From contig CAJNDT010005913.1 of NCBI GenBank assembly GCA_905221615.1, positions 1,736,001 to 1,800,000 of the forward strand: a stretch of 64,000 nt of DNA, in the 5' to 3' direction. Below, in pieces: positions 37,562 through 46,279 of this stretch. Position numbers and translations under genes: made by a program. The notes beneath the pieces are model-generated. The model saw nothing but the letters and a program-made list of their open reading frames with translations. It was not told the origin of the DNA and ran no database searches. Within the stretch, counting starts at the first letter, position 1. Every line of letters begins with the position of its first letter. Source of the stretch: Symbiodinium sp. CCMP2592 (taxonomy: Eukaryota; Sar; Dinophyceae; Suessiales; Symbiodiniaceae).

Positions 37562-37592
37562 ACGCCCCGGTCTCACCAGACCGGGGCGTTTT
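37562..37592 (+). terminator. Strong intrinsic terminator after flagellin copy 2
   Basis: A perfect 12-bp stem (ACGCCCCGGTCT / AGACCGGGGCGT) with a CACC loop, followed by TTT. Confidence 0.93.
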
Positions 37593-37627
37593 CATGCGCC
37601 CGCGCCGCAACAACCGATGAAAACGCT

Positions 37628-38596
37628 GTGTCTACCGCACAAAACAGCCGCATAGAGCAGCTCTCTGAATCGAATCAGATCCTGCGCCGTCGCTTCATCA
37701 ACTTCATCCGCATCGAATGCGGCTTGCTCCCCTCATCCATCGAAGCGTACTCCAGAGATCTTGAAACTCTGATGCTCGATCTCCAAGACAAAGGGATCGA
37801 CGACGCGCACAACACACTCCCAGAGCACCTCATCGCGCACATCCGCTCGCTCACCAAAGATCGAGGCTATGCCGGGACAACAATCTCGCGCCACATCGCG
37901 ACCATCAAAGTCCTCTTCCGCTGGCTCTACGCCAACGACGCGATCTCTGAGAATCCCGCTGATCATCTCGACCAACCCGCGAAGTGGAAGAAACTCCCAG
38001 GAGTGCTCTCCCCCAACCAGATGAAAAAACTCCTCGCGGCTCCGTCACCCCCAGAAAGCCCAACGAATCAACCGCCGCTCTACCTCCGTGATCGTGCGAT
38101 CCTTGAACTCATGTACGCCTCGGGATTGCGCGCCAGCGAAGTCGGAAACATCAACCTCGCGGACATCCTCGAACGCGTAGGCGTCGTGCGCGTGCTCGGC
38201 AAAGGCGACAAACAACGCCTCGTCCCGATGGGAACTCCCGCGATCAACGCGATGGATCAATACCTCAAAGAGTGCCGATCTTTGCTCATCACTGCCGAGC
38301 GTGCCGCGGATAAAAGAGATCGAGGAAAGCTGTTCCTCTCGCGAACCGGAAGACCGATCGAGCGCGTCCGCGTTTGGCAGATCGTGAAGCACTGGTCCAA
38401 ACAAGCCGGACTCAAAGACATCCATCCACACATGCTCCGACACTCCTTTGCTACGCATCTCCTCGCAGGCGGCGCCGATCTCCGCATTGTCCAAGAACTG
38501 CTCGGACATGCCGACATCACGACGACACAGATCTACACACATGTCGATCGCTCACAGCTCCATAAGACTATTAAAAATCTTCATCCCAGAGGCTGA
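37628..38596 (+). CDS. xerD: Tyrosine recombinase, XerC/XerD type
   Basis: Resolves chromosome dimers at dif. The 322 aa have an N-terminal SAM-like core-binding domain (about 20-110) and a catalytic domain with Arg in GLRASEVGNI, the His-x-x-Arg box HMLRHSFATHLL, a further His in LGHADITTTQIYTHV and the nucleophile Tyr in that last motif. The start is GTG. Nothing around it indicates an integrative element, so the housekeeping role is preferred. XerC and XerD cannot be told apart here. Confidence 0.88.
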   Translation: MSTAQNSRIEQLSESNQILRRRFINFIRIECGLLPSSIEAYSRDLETLMLDLQDKGIDDAHNTLPEHLIAHIRSLTKDRGYAGTTISRHIATIKVLFRWLYANDAISENPADHLDQPAKWKKLPGVLSPNQMKKLLAAPSPPESPTNQPPLYLRDRAILELMYASGLRASEVGNINLADILERVGVVRVLGKGDKQRLVPMGTPAINAMDQYLKECRSLLITAERAADKRDRGKLFLSRTGRPIERVRVWQIVKHWSKQAGLKDIHPHMLRHSFATHLLAGGADLRIVQELLGHADITTTQIYTHVDRSQLHKTIKNLHPRG

Positions 38597-38705
38597 TCCG
38601 AGTTCCATCACAATCAAGCAACTTGCGATCACACACGCCATCGATTAGGGTGGTTACTCCGACATCCCCAGAAGAACGAGGTGCATCATCAATACCGACA
38701 CTGTC

Positions 38706-40256
38706 ATGAAAGTGCTCGCCATCGCGATCTACGCGATCATTCTCCTCGCGATCGGTTACTTCGCTTCAAAGAGAATGAAGAACATCCGAGACTATTTCGC
38801 ATCAGGAAAGAACCTCGGATTCTTTAATGTCGCGTTCTCCGCGCGAGCGACCGGCGAATCCGCGTGGCTCCTCATCGGACTGACCGGCATGGGATACGCC
38901 TTGGGTGCGAAAGCCTTCTGGGTTGTCCTAGGAGAAATGCTCGGCGTTGGTGGCGCTTGGCTCTTGATGTCCCGCCGATTCAAACGCCTCACCGACCGCT
39001 ACGACTCCATCACAGTCCCCGACTATCTTGAGTCCCGCTTCCGAGATTCCGGACATTGGCTGCGCCTCATCGCGGGAGGATCGCTCGTCATCTTCGTCCC
39101 GATCTACGCCGGAGCACAGGTGTTCGCGACAGGAGACGCGTTCAATAGTTTCCTCGGATGGGACCACCTCCTCGGCGCCTCCGTCGGATTCATTGTCGTC
39201 CTGCTCTACATCACGCAAGGCGGATTCACCGCAGTCGTCTGGTCCGATGTGTTCCAAGGATCGCTCATGTTCCTCGGATTGGTCTCGCTCCCCATCATCA
39301 TCCTCATGGAAGCGGGAGGTGTCACCAATATCCTCGACACACTCCGCTCAATCGATCCGCACCTGCTTACAGCGCACGGCCCAGGAACTCAAGGTCCATC
39401 ATCAGGTGGATGGACGACCGGAACCATCTTCTCCATTGTCGGCTTAGCCGCGATCGGGATCGGATTCTGGGGATCTCCACAAGTCTTCGTCCGATACATC
39501 TCGATGAAGAACGAGAAGCAAATCGCTCCAGGCGCCGCCACCGCGTTGATCTGGACACTACTCGCTGATTCAGGCGCCGTCCTCGTTGGTGTCTTCGGAC
39601 GAGCTGTATTCAGCCCAGAGCAACTCGGGAGTGATCACGAAGCGATCCTCCCAACTGCTGCACTGGAACTGCTCCCAGCATTCTTCTCAGGTGTCTTCAT
39701 CGCGATGGTGCTCTCCGCGATCATGTCAACAATCGATTCGCTCCTCGTCGTCGCATCATCCGCAGGTGTCCGCGACTACTGGCAAAAAACCAAGCACCCC
39801 AACATGAGTGACGAATCCCTCGTCTCGCTCTCACGCAAGGTCACTGTTGTGCTCGCACTCGTCGCGTTCGGGATCGGCATGGGACTCCTCATCCGAGATC
39901 CTGAGAAACCACTCTTCTGGATCATCATCTTCGGATGGTCCGGGATCGCCGCGACGTTCTGTCCGACGATGATCCTCTCCCTCTTCTGGAGCAAACTCAC
40001 TTCACTCGGCGCCAAGTGCGCCATGATCGCTGGATTCTTAGGGGTCCCAACCTTTAGCTTCCTTGTACCTTGGTTGCTCAAGAAAGCCGGACAAGAAACC
40101 ATCGCCGGCTATCTCGGAGATCTCGATGTCCTGCTCCCAAGCTTCATCATCGGATTTGCAGTGGCAGTCGTCGTGTCGCTTCTTGACAAAGAAGGGCAAG
40201 CCAAACTCGAAGGCGTCAGAGACGATCTCCGCTTCGCGAGAACTGGTCACGACTGA
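38706..40256 (+). CDS. Sodium:solute symporter family protein
   Basis: The 516 aa hold about thirteen hydrophobic segments and show the SSS family pattern (GESAWLLIGLTGMGYALG near 55-72, and the SAIMSTIDSLLVVASS region near 338-353, which contains the Na+-binding Ser/Thr). It resembles PutP-type sodium/proline symporters. The substrate is a small solute such as an amino acid, not provable from sequence. It overlaps the convergent ATP-grasp gene by 10 bp. Confidence 0.9.
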   Translation: MKVLAIAIYAIILLAIGYFASKRMKNIRDYFASGKNLGFFNVAFSARATGESAWLLIGLTGMGYALGAKAFWVVLGEMLGVGGAWLLMSRRFKRLTDRYDSITVPDYLESRFRDSGHWLRLIAGGSLVIFVPIYAGAQVFATGDAFNSFLGWDHLLGASVGFIVVLLYITQGGFTAVVWSDVFQGSLMFLGLVSLPIIILMEAGGVTNILDTLRSIDPHLLTAHGPGTQGPSSGGWTTGTIFSIVGLAAIGIGFWGSPQVFVRYISMKNEKQIAPGAATALIWTLLADSGAVLVGVFGRAVFSPEQLGSDHEAILPTAALELLPAFFSGVFIAMVLSAIMSTIDSLLVVASSAGVRDYWQKTKHPNMSDESLVSLSRKVTVVLALVAFGIGMGLLIRDPEKPLFWIIIFGWSGIAATFCPTMILSLFWSKLTSLGAKCAMIAGFLGVPTFSFLVPWLLKKAGQETIAGYLGDLDVLLPSFIIGFAVAVVVSLLDKEGQAKLEGVRDDLRFARTGHD

Positions 40257-41122
40257 GCAGAACCAAGCACACGCTCCATTCGACGCTCCACACCGCGCAC
40301 CATCACCCCAACCGCGTCCTCGCAGTACGGAAAGAACAGCGAAGGTTCAAGCATCTCAAGCTCCGAGAGCAACAGCTTCCCTTCACTTCCCGGCATCACA
40401 TCGACACGCGCATACAAGTGCTCTTTTCCAGCAGCATTGATCACCTGATCAGCAATCTCACGCATCTCGTCGCTGATCATCTCGCGCAGCAGCACGCACT
40501 CCTCCTGATCATCAAAGCGCGGTCTTTTCTCGATCGCGTGCGTGAGCTGTCCATCAATCACCACCAGCGAGGTCTCCCCGATCGTCTCCACGCTGTCCAT
40601 GAACTCCTGAACCATCATCCCGCGATCCGCAATCAGCGAATCAAAGAACGCCTGTGCCGCCACCCCTTCCCCCCCATCAAGATCAAACGCACGCGTCCCG
40701 AACGACCCCGCCCCCACCGTCGGCTTGATCACCACGCGCTTCCAACCGCGCTCCTGCGAAAGCGCCAAAACATCCGCACCCGTCCCCCGATCAAAGAACG
40801 CCGTGGGAACGATCGGAACGCCTTCCGATTCCAGCTCCTTCAGATACCCCTTGTGCAGATTCCACTTCATCGTCGCCGCCGGATTCATCAGCGTGGTCAA
40901 CCCATCGACCCGATCGATCCACTCCGCGAACGCATCAAGCTCATGCACATAGTTCCAAGTCGCCCGCACCAGCGCCACGTCAAAGCTCCCCCATTCCACC
41001 TCCGGATCATCCCACGCGACGACCACCGCATCATGCCCCGCTGACCGCAGCCCCTCCACCAACGGCTGCTCGTCGATATCCGCCTCAGGAAGCTCCACAC
41101 AACTCACATACGCAATCCGCAT
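40247..41122 (-). CDS. ATP-grasp domain protein
   Basis: The 291 aa carry an ATP-grasp fold: a Rossmann-like N-terminus (1-100), a central KPTVGAGSFGTRAF phosphate-binding region, MVQEFMDSV, and a C-terminal LLLSELEMLEPSLFF metal-binding motif. It resembles the RimK/DcsG-like group that joins a carboxylate to an amine. The substrate is unknown. The start at 41122 has GGGAGG upstream; a start 18 nt earlier lacks support. Confidence 0.82.
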   Translation of the reverse strand: MRIAYVSCVELPEADIDEQPLVEGLRSAGHDAVVVAWDDPEVEWGSFDVALVRATWNYVHELDAFAEWIDRVDGLTTLMNPAATMKWNLHKGYLKELESEGVPIVPTAFFDRGTGADVLALSQERGWKRVVIKPTVGAGSFGTRAFDLDGGEGVAAQAFFDSLIADRGMMVQEFMDSVETIGETSLVVIDGQLTHAIEKRPRFDDQEECVLLREMISDEMREIADQVINAAGKEHLYARVDVMPGSEGKLLLSELEMLEPSLFFPYCEDAVGVMVRGVERRMERVLGSAQS

Positions 41123-41205
41123 CCGATACCTCCCAATCAACTATCCCGCGAGTCCAATCACCCCCATCCTACGAATCCATGACGGACATAACCCACCCTC
41201 GCCCC

Positions 41206-41211
41206 TACAAT
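41206..41211 (+). promoter_or_regulatory. Putative -10 box of the mqnC operon
   Basis: TACAAT lies 44 nt upstream of the mqnC ATG. Here a leader with a GGAG ribosome-binding site is present, unlike the leaderless cases. No clear -35 is seen. Confidence 0.35.
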
Positions 41212-41255
41212 TGGACGCAAGGCGCGCCGTTGAGTGCCGCCGCGGAGAGCCGATC

Positions 41256-41459
41256 ATGACCATCTATCAACCACTCCCAGAGCACCCCGATCTCGACGCC
41301 CAGGATATCGGCCTCCTCAACGCCGTCGCGCTCGGACACGCCCGTCTCACCCCAGAACAATCCCTCGACCTCCTCACCTCCGCCCCCCTCCACACCCTCG
41401 GACGCTTCGCCGACGCACGCTGCCGAGAACTCCACGGCGATCATCTCCGCTCCTACATC

Positions 41460-41493
<34 letters not shown>

Positions 41494-42722
41494 CCGCCAA
41501 GTGCATCTTCTGCGCATTCAAACGCAAAGGCGATGAGCACGACGCGTACACCCTCTCCCACGAAGCACTCTACGACAAGGTCCAGGAACTCTCCGACATC
41601 GGAGGCACTCAGATCCTCATGCAAGGCGGAATGAACCCCGACCTCCCCCTCGACTGGTACCTCGCACTCCTCAATGGACTCCGCGAACGCTTCCCCCACG
41701 TCAACGTCCACGGCTTCTCCCCCCCAGAACTCATCGAGTTCGTCAACTTCTTCGACCCTCCAGGTGCCACACTCATCGACAAAGTCCGCTGGGTCCTCAT
41801 CAAACTCAAAGACGCCGGGATGGGATCACTCCCAGGCGGAGGCGGTGAAATCTTCGCCCCCGCCGTCCGTACCAAGATCGGGATGGGCAAGTGCGACATG
41901 GAAGCGTGGCTGCAGGTCATGTACGCCGCGCATTCGCTCGGGATGTTCACCTCCGCGTCCATGATGTACGGCCACATCGAGGGATACGCCGACCGAATCC
42001 ACCACATGCGCCTCGTCCGCGAGTGGCAAGACAAAGCGATCCACGACTTCGGGACCGGAGAACTCCCCCACGACATCGCGTTCGATCCAACCATCAAAAA
42101 ACCAGAAACCGGCGGACACTACCTCGGATTCCACGCGTGGCCCTTCCAACCAGACCACACCGCACTCGGACGACTCCCGACATGGCCGACCCCTGAAGAC
42201 AAAGCACAAGGACTCCCGTTCCCCGGAGACGTCGTCGCCAAACTCGACGGCTCAGGAACCAAGGACGAGGACCCACTCTTCGGACGCCGCCTCCGCTTCG
42301 CCGGCGCGACGGAGTACCTGCGCACTCAGGCAGTTTCGCGCCTGATGCTCGACAACATCTACACCATCGGATCCAGCTGGGTCACCATGGGACCACACAT
42401 CGGACAGACCGCCCTCTTCTACGGCGCCAACGACATGGGCAGCGTCATGATGGAAGAGAATGTCGTGTCCTCCGCCGGAACGACATACTGCCTTGACGAA
42501 GCCGTGCTCTGTAACCTGATCCGCACCGCCGGGTTCACCCCAGCACAGCGCGACTCGAAATACGACATCATCCGCACCCACACCAGCCCCGACTCCCCAG
42601 ACCTCAAAGTCACCGACTGGTCCGAGCACCGAACCAAGCGCCTGCACATCCAGAGCGCCGAAGAATCTGAAGCAGAACAACTGGGAACCGCTCAGCTCAC
42701 CATTGGAGCTACATCTGAATGA
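41256..42722 (+). CDS. mqnC: Cyclic dehypoxanthinyl futalosine synthase MqnC, extended
   Basis: Radical SAM enzyme of the futalosine route to menaquinone. The 488 aa have the 4Fe-4S motif Cys-x3-Cys-x2-Cys at C79, C83 and C86, preceded by DRNINYTN, the MqnC-type context. GGTQILMQGGMNPDLP and a C-terminal ASWVT-like segment with GANDMGSVMMEENVVSSAGT also fit. It is about 110 residues longer than typical MqnC; the excess lies after WPFQP (around 290-345) and in the tail. The start has GGAG upstream. Two zinc-ribbon genes follow by ATGA overlaps. Confidence 0.87.
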
Positions 42723-43168
42723 TCGCTACGATCAAGCAGTTTGTACTCGTATTACTTCAGTTCATCAAACTCTTCTTCTTTTCTCTGTGCTTGCTGGCAC
42801 TCTATGTTATTGCAATCGGGATCACACTAATAATCGGTGTTGTCATGATTGAGTTCACTGATTGGTCCACGGTGAAAATGGGAATCGCACTATTCCCCAT
42901 CTTTTGCTTATACTACATTGTCTACAAAATCTTCTTAGAATCAAACCACGTTAAAGCTCACATCTTCCTATCTGCTCAAATACGAAAACTCAAACCCAAC
43001 CCTGAAACACACTGCCCAAACTGCAGCTACGACCTTCGCGGTCTCAAAATCATCCGATGCCCAGAGTGCGGCAAGTTCAACCCGAAGTTCAATCCTCAAA
43101 AATACCTCAAACAAAATCAACAACGCAAAAAACCAAACAAAGTAGCACAAGAACGAGGTGCGACATGA
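42719..43168 (+). CDS. Small membrane protein with C-terminal zinc ribbon
   Basis: The 149 aa have two or three hydrophobic segments in the first 75 residues. A zinc ribbon CPNCSYDLRGL ... CPECG and a basic Lys/Gln/Asn-rich tail follow. The coding DNA is much richer in A+T than mqnC and the next gene. Both ends overlap neighbours by ATGA, so it is translated as part of the same operon. The function is unknown. Confidence 0.78.
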   Translation: MIATIKQFVLVLLQFIKLFFFSLCLLALYVIAIGITLIIGVVMIEFTDWSTVKMGIALFPIFCLYYIVYKIFLESNHVKAHIFLSAQIRKLKPNPETHCPNCSYDLRGLKIIRCPECGKFNPKFNPQKYLKQNQQRKKPNKVAQERGAT

Positions 43169-43731
43169 TTTCCCCAGTTGACCCAACCAGCCGAATGATC
43201 CAGGCGGAAATCGAGCCCGGACTCATCGCCTACACCTGCCCAAAGTCAGGAGGCGTCTGGATCGACCACAAACACTACTGGGATTGGCTCCTCAAACAGC
43301 CCGGATTCCCAAAGCCCATCCCCGCGATCAGCGATATGCCCGTCGCGATCAATGACCCGCACAACCGCCCGCTCATCTCGCCTGACTCCGGACGACTCAT
43401 GACCAAGTACCGCGTCGGACACGGCCTCAGCTTCCGCATCGATCACGACTCCGTCTCAGGAGGGTTCTGGCTCGACCAAGACGAGTACAAACTCCTCCGC
43501 CAGCGGAATCTCCACGACGAGCTCCACCTCATCTGCTCGCCGCAGTACCAGCGTGAACTCGCCAAGCTCGATGCCGAGAACGTCATCGACCAGCGCATCG
43601 AAGAACTCCTCGATACGGAAACTTGCCAGCGCATCCGCGACCTTGCTTCCAAGATCAGCGATCCCAGAGCCCAATCGGTTGCGATCGCATACCTCAAAGA
43701 GTGCTTCGATGACTCCGCTGCCCAATCCTAA
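43165..43731 (+). CDS. TFIIB-type zinc-finger-like protein
   Basis: The 188 aa have two halves, each with a G-G-x-W-(I/L)-D pattern: SGGVWIDHKHYWDWL near the N-terminus and SGGFWLDQDEYKLL near residue 100. These resemble the zf-TFIIB fold. In the first unit only one clear Cys (YTCP) remains, so metal binding may be lost. The C-terminal 70 residues are helical. The start at 43165 overlaps the previous stop (ATGA). Role unknown. Confidence 0.68.
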   Translation: MISPVDPTSRMIQAEIEPGLIAYTCPKSGGVWIDHKHYWDWLLKQPGFPKPIPAISDMPVAINDPHNRPLISPDSGRLMTKYRVGHGLSFRIDHDSVSGGFWLDQDEYKLLRQRNLHDELHLICSPQYQRELAKLDAENVIDQRIEELLDTETCQRIRDLASKISDPRAQSVAIAYLKECFDDSAAQS

Positions 43732-43745
43732 ACCATCGCACGCTG

Positions 43746-43751
43746 TATACT
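43746..43751 (+). promoter_or_regulatory. Putative -10 box of the DUF389 gene
   Basis: TATACT ends 6 nt before the ATG at 43758, with no Shine-Dalgarno sequence and no obvious -35. Confidence 0.5.
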
Positions 43752-43757
43752 CGCACC

Positions 43758-44774
43758 ATGCCCCTCCGCGTGCTCCAGATCATCCTCCCTGCTGATCATC
43801 ACGATGACCTCTGCGTCATCCTCGATGACGCGCGCTGCGACCAGCGATGGATCACCCCCCTCGACGACGACCTCGCGATGACTTCCGTCGTCCTGCGATC
43901 CGAGTCCGTCGAACCGATCACCGATACGCTCCGCGACAAGTACGACGACACCCACGGCTTCCGCACCATCCTTCACGACATCGAAGCGACTCACCCAGCG
44001 CTCCCCGAACCTGAGGACGAGCCCGAGCCTCAGAATGAATCCGACACTCAGCACAACGGATGGAAAACCCGCTTCGGACGCGTCTCGCGCGAGGAACTCC
44101 TCGAGGACATCCAAGACTCCGCAAAGATCACCCCTGTGTATCTGATCATGGTCTTCCTCGCGACCATCGTCGCGTGCGTGGGACTCCTCAAGGACTCCGC
44201 GCCCATCATCATCGGCGCGATGGTCATCGCCCCGCTGCTGGGACCCAACACCGCACTCGCACTGGGAACCACACTCGGCGATCCCAAGATGATCAAGAAC
44301 GCTATCAGGTCCAACGTCGCCGGACTCGGGATCGCGATCATCATCTCCATCGTCTACGGCTACCTCGCCGTCCCAGACGACATCACGAGCGAGATCACAG
44401 CTCGCACCACCGTCGATACCGCCGACATCATCCTCGCCCTCGCGTCCGGAGCCGCGGGAGTCGTCGCGTTCACGACCGGCGCCTCCGCAACACTCGTCGG
44501 AGTCATGGTCGCTGTCGCGCTGCTCCCACCCACCGCGACATTTGGCATGCTGCTCGGCGCTGGAGAACCTGCACAAGCCGCGGGCGCCGCTGTCCTCGCG
44601 ATGACCAACATCGTGTGCATCAACCTCAGCTCCGCCGCGATCCTCATCGCCCAAGGCGTCCGCCCCACCACGTGGTATGACAAGGGACGCGCCAACAAAG
44701 CGACCATCACCGCGCTCATCACCTGGACCATCGCGCTAGGGATCCTCGCCGTGCTGATTGTGTACTTCTGGTAA
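43758..44774 (+). CDS. DUF389 family membrane protein
   Basis: The 338 aa have a soluble N-terminal part (about 1-115) with a ferredoxin-like start (MPLRVLQIILP). About six membrane segments follow with the family motif APIIIGAMVIAPLLGPN near 150-166. The DUF389 family is widespread, but its transport activity is not established. It ends one base before the convergent TonB-like gene. Confidence 0.85.
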   Translation: MPLRVLQIILPADHHDDLCVILDDARCDQRWITPLDDDLAMTSVVLRSESVEPITDTLRDKYDDTHGFRTILHDIEATHPALPEPEDEPEPQNESDTQHNGWKTRFGRVSREELLEDIQDSAKITPVYLIMVFLATIVACVGLLKDSAPIIIGAMVIAPLLGPNTALALGTTLGDPKMIKNAIRSNVAGLGIAIIISIVYGYLAVPDDITSEITARTTVDTADIILALASGAAGVVAFTTGASATLVGVMVAVALLPPTATFGMLLGAGEPAQAAGAAVLAMTNIVCINLSSAAILIAQGVRPTTWYDKGRANKATITALITWTIALGILAVLIVYFW

Positions 44775-45863
44775 CTAGTCCGAATCGCTCGACCGCTCGC
44801 GCCGGAACAAGATCTTGATCGACACCTCGATCAGATCATCCCCCTCGATCTCATCGATCTGCTTGCCCTTCGCTTTCCACTGATAGATCGCGTTGAGCAA
44901 AGGCTCATCCACTCCAGTCACCCCCGATGAGTACACATAACGACGATCACGCAAGAACTCGGCCTTCGCGACCTTGCCGTCTTTGCCAAAGTAGATCAGC
45001 ACAATCGGATTCTTGGGAACCGCGGACATCCGGATCGTAGAACTGTAGCGCGGACGCACCGTGATGATCTCGAGCCCCTTGCCCGCGATCGGCGCGTTGG
45101 GTTTGTACGGATCCACATCAAGCGCCCGCTTAATTCGCGTAGCGACCACCTCCCGCTCCGACAACACACCAGGCGCTCCAACTGGTCTTTCTGTATCAGG
45201 CTGTGTGGCACTTTCTGAAGCTACTGACTGTTGTTGAGTAGATTGCTCTGATGTCGTTTCCGCTTCAACATCAGTTGGTTCATCCATAATCTGTTCGACA
45301 GTTTCTTCAGCCGTCGCGATCACAACCCCTTCACCCTCATCGACAGGGATCTGCTCAAGCACAGGTTGGACCGCTGGATCAATGATTGGATCGACAACCT
45401 CGGCATCGACCTGTGCTTCTTCCTGTTCCTCGATTTGTTCCTGAACCAGCTCTTCCGTTTGCTCAACCACTTGCATCGAATCTTCATTGTTCTCGATCGG
45501 TTGCTGCTCCGGCACAGCTTGGGTTGGTTCGGTGATCCGCTCCTCACCAGCCGCCGTGGTTTGCGCCGCTTGTTCAGTTTCCGAGATCGCCGCTTCGCCG
45601 CGGACCGCTTCGCGCTGCTCGATCCCGAGCCAATCGATCGATGCTGACTGTGCTTCGTTGAGACCAAGCCGGAGTTCTTCTTCCTGCTCAACTTGCTCGA
45701 TCATCTCCTGAGGAGCCATTGATGCAAACGAATCGCCTCCACTCCCAGGAATCCCTGTCCACAGCAGCACCATCACGACCAGAGCATGCAACAGCAGACT
45801 CAGCGCCATCGATCCAGACAACGCCCCTCGCCTTTGATCAAGCTCGATCAATCCCGCGCCCAT
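44775..45863 (-). CDS. TonB-like energy transducer
   Basis: The 362 aa have one N-terminal membrane segment (about 17-37). A long Glu/Gln/Thr-rich periplasmic linker follows (about 55-240; standard TonB linkers are Pro-rich), and the C-terminal domain (about 270-355) has the TonB pattern of a strand, KDGKV and LLNAIYQWKAKGK. The start overlaps the exbD stop by one base (TGATG). It probably drives an outer-membrane transporter together with ExbD; no ExbB or TonB-dependent receptor is adjacent. Confidence 0.75.
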   Translation of the reverse strand: MGAGLIELDQRRGALSGSMALSLLLHALVVMVLLWTGIPGSGGDSFASMAPQEMIEQVEQEEELRLGLNEAQSASIDWLGIEQREAVRGEAAISETEQAAQTTAAGEERITEPTQAVPEQQPIENNEDSMQVVEQTEELVQEQIEEQEEAQVDAEVVDPIIDPAVQPVLEQIPVDEGEGVVIATAEETVEQIMDEPTDVEAETTSEQSTQQQSVASESATQPDTERPVGAPGVLSEREVVATRIKRALDVDPYKPNAPIAGKGLEIITVRPRYSSTIRMSAVPKNPIVLIYFGKDGKVAKAEFLRDRRYVYSSGVTGVDEPLLNAIYQWKAKGKQIDEIEGDDLIEVSIKILFRRERSSDSD

Positions 45864-46279
45864 CAGTCCTCACCCCCGTCTTCCCTCCCCAGAATCGAAA
45901 ACGCCCCGAGCCCAGCCCCTGTCAAACGATCCGCGAGTTCGATCAGTACTCCAGAGCTCGACCCCACATCGACAGCGAGCACGATCGGCGCTTCGGACTG
46001 TTGCTCACGCGCCTCTTGCACCATTCCCACCACCGATTCCATGTCCGCTTCTTCACGATTGACCAGAAGCCCACCATCATCAAGCACCGCGATCGTAATG
46101 GGTTCCACACGCTCCGCCGCCGTCCCCGACGCGAGCTCAGGGAGATCAACATTGAGCACATCGGCACGCACCATCATCACAATGGAAAACACAAAGAACG
46201 TCAGCAACAAAAACACCACGTCGATCATCGGCGTCAGCTCAACACGCACCTCATCCACATCGCGCCGAAGCCGTCTCAT
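45863..46279 (-). CDS. exbD: ExbD/TolR-family protein
   Basis: Proton-channel partner of a TonB-type complex. The 138 aa have a basic N-terminus, one membrane helix containing the conserved Asp (PMIDVVFLLL, D20) and a periplasmic domain ending near residue 135. The start at 46279 overlaps the glycosyltransferase stop by ATGA, which rejects a longer in-frame start. Confidence 0.87.
   Translation of the reverse strand: MRRLRRDVDEVRVELTPMIDVVFLLLTFFVFSIVMMVRADVLNVDLPELASGTAAERVEPITIAVLDDGGLLVNREEADMESVVGMVQEAREQQSEAPIVLAVDVGSSSGVLIELADRLTGAGLGAFSILGREDGGED

Noticed and set aside
37628..38596. Tyrosine recombinase as the integrase of a mobile element
   Set aside because: Length and motifs fit XerC/XerD; no attachment repeats, tRNA gene or cargo lie beside it.
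43728..44654. 308-codon minus-strand open frame opposite the DUF389 gene
   Set aside because: Its translation is a Gly/Asp/Arg-rich string without any fold signature, and the plus-strand frame has clear family motifs.
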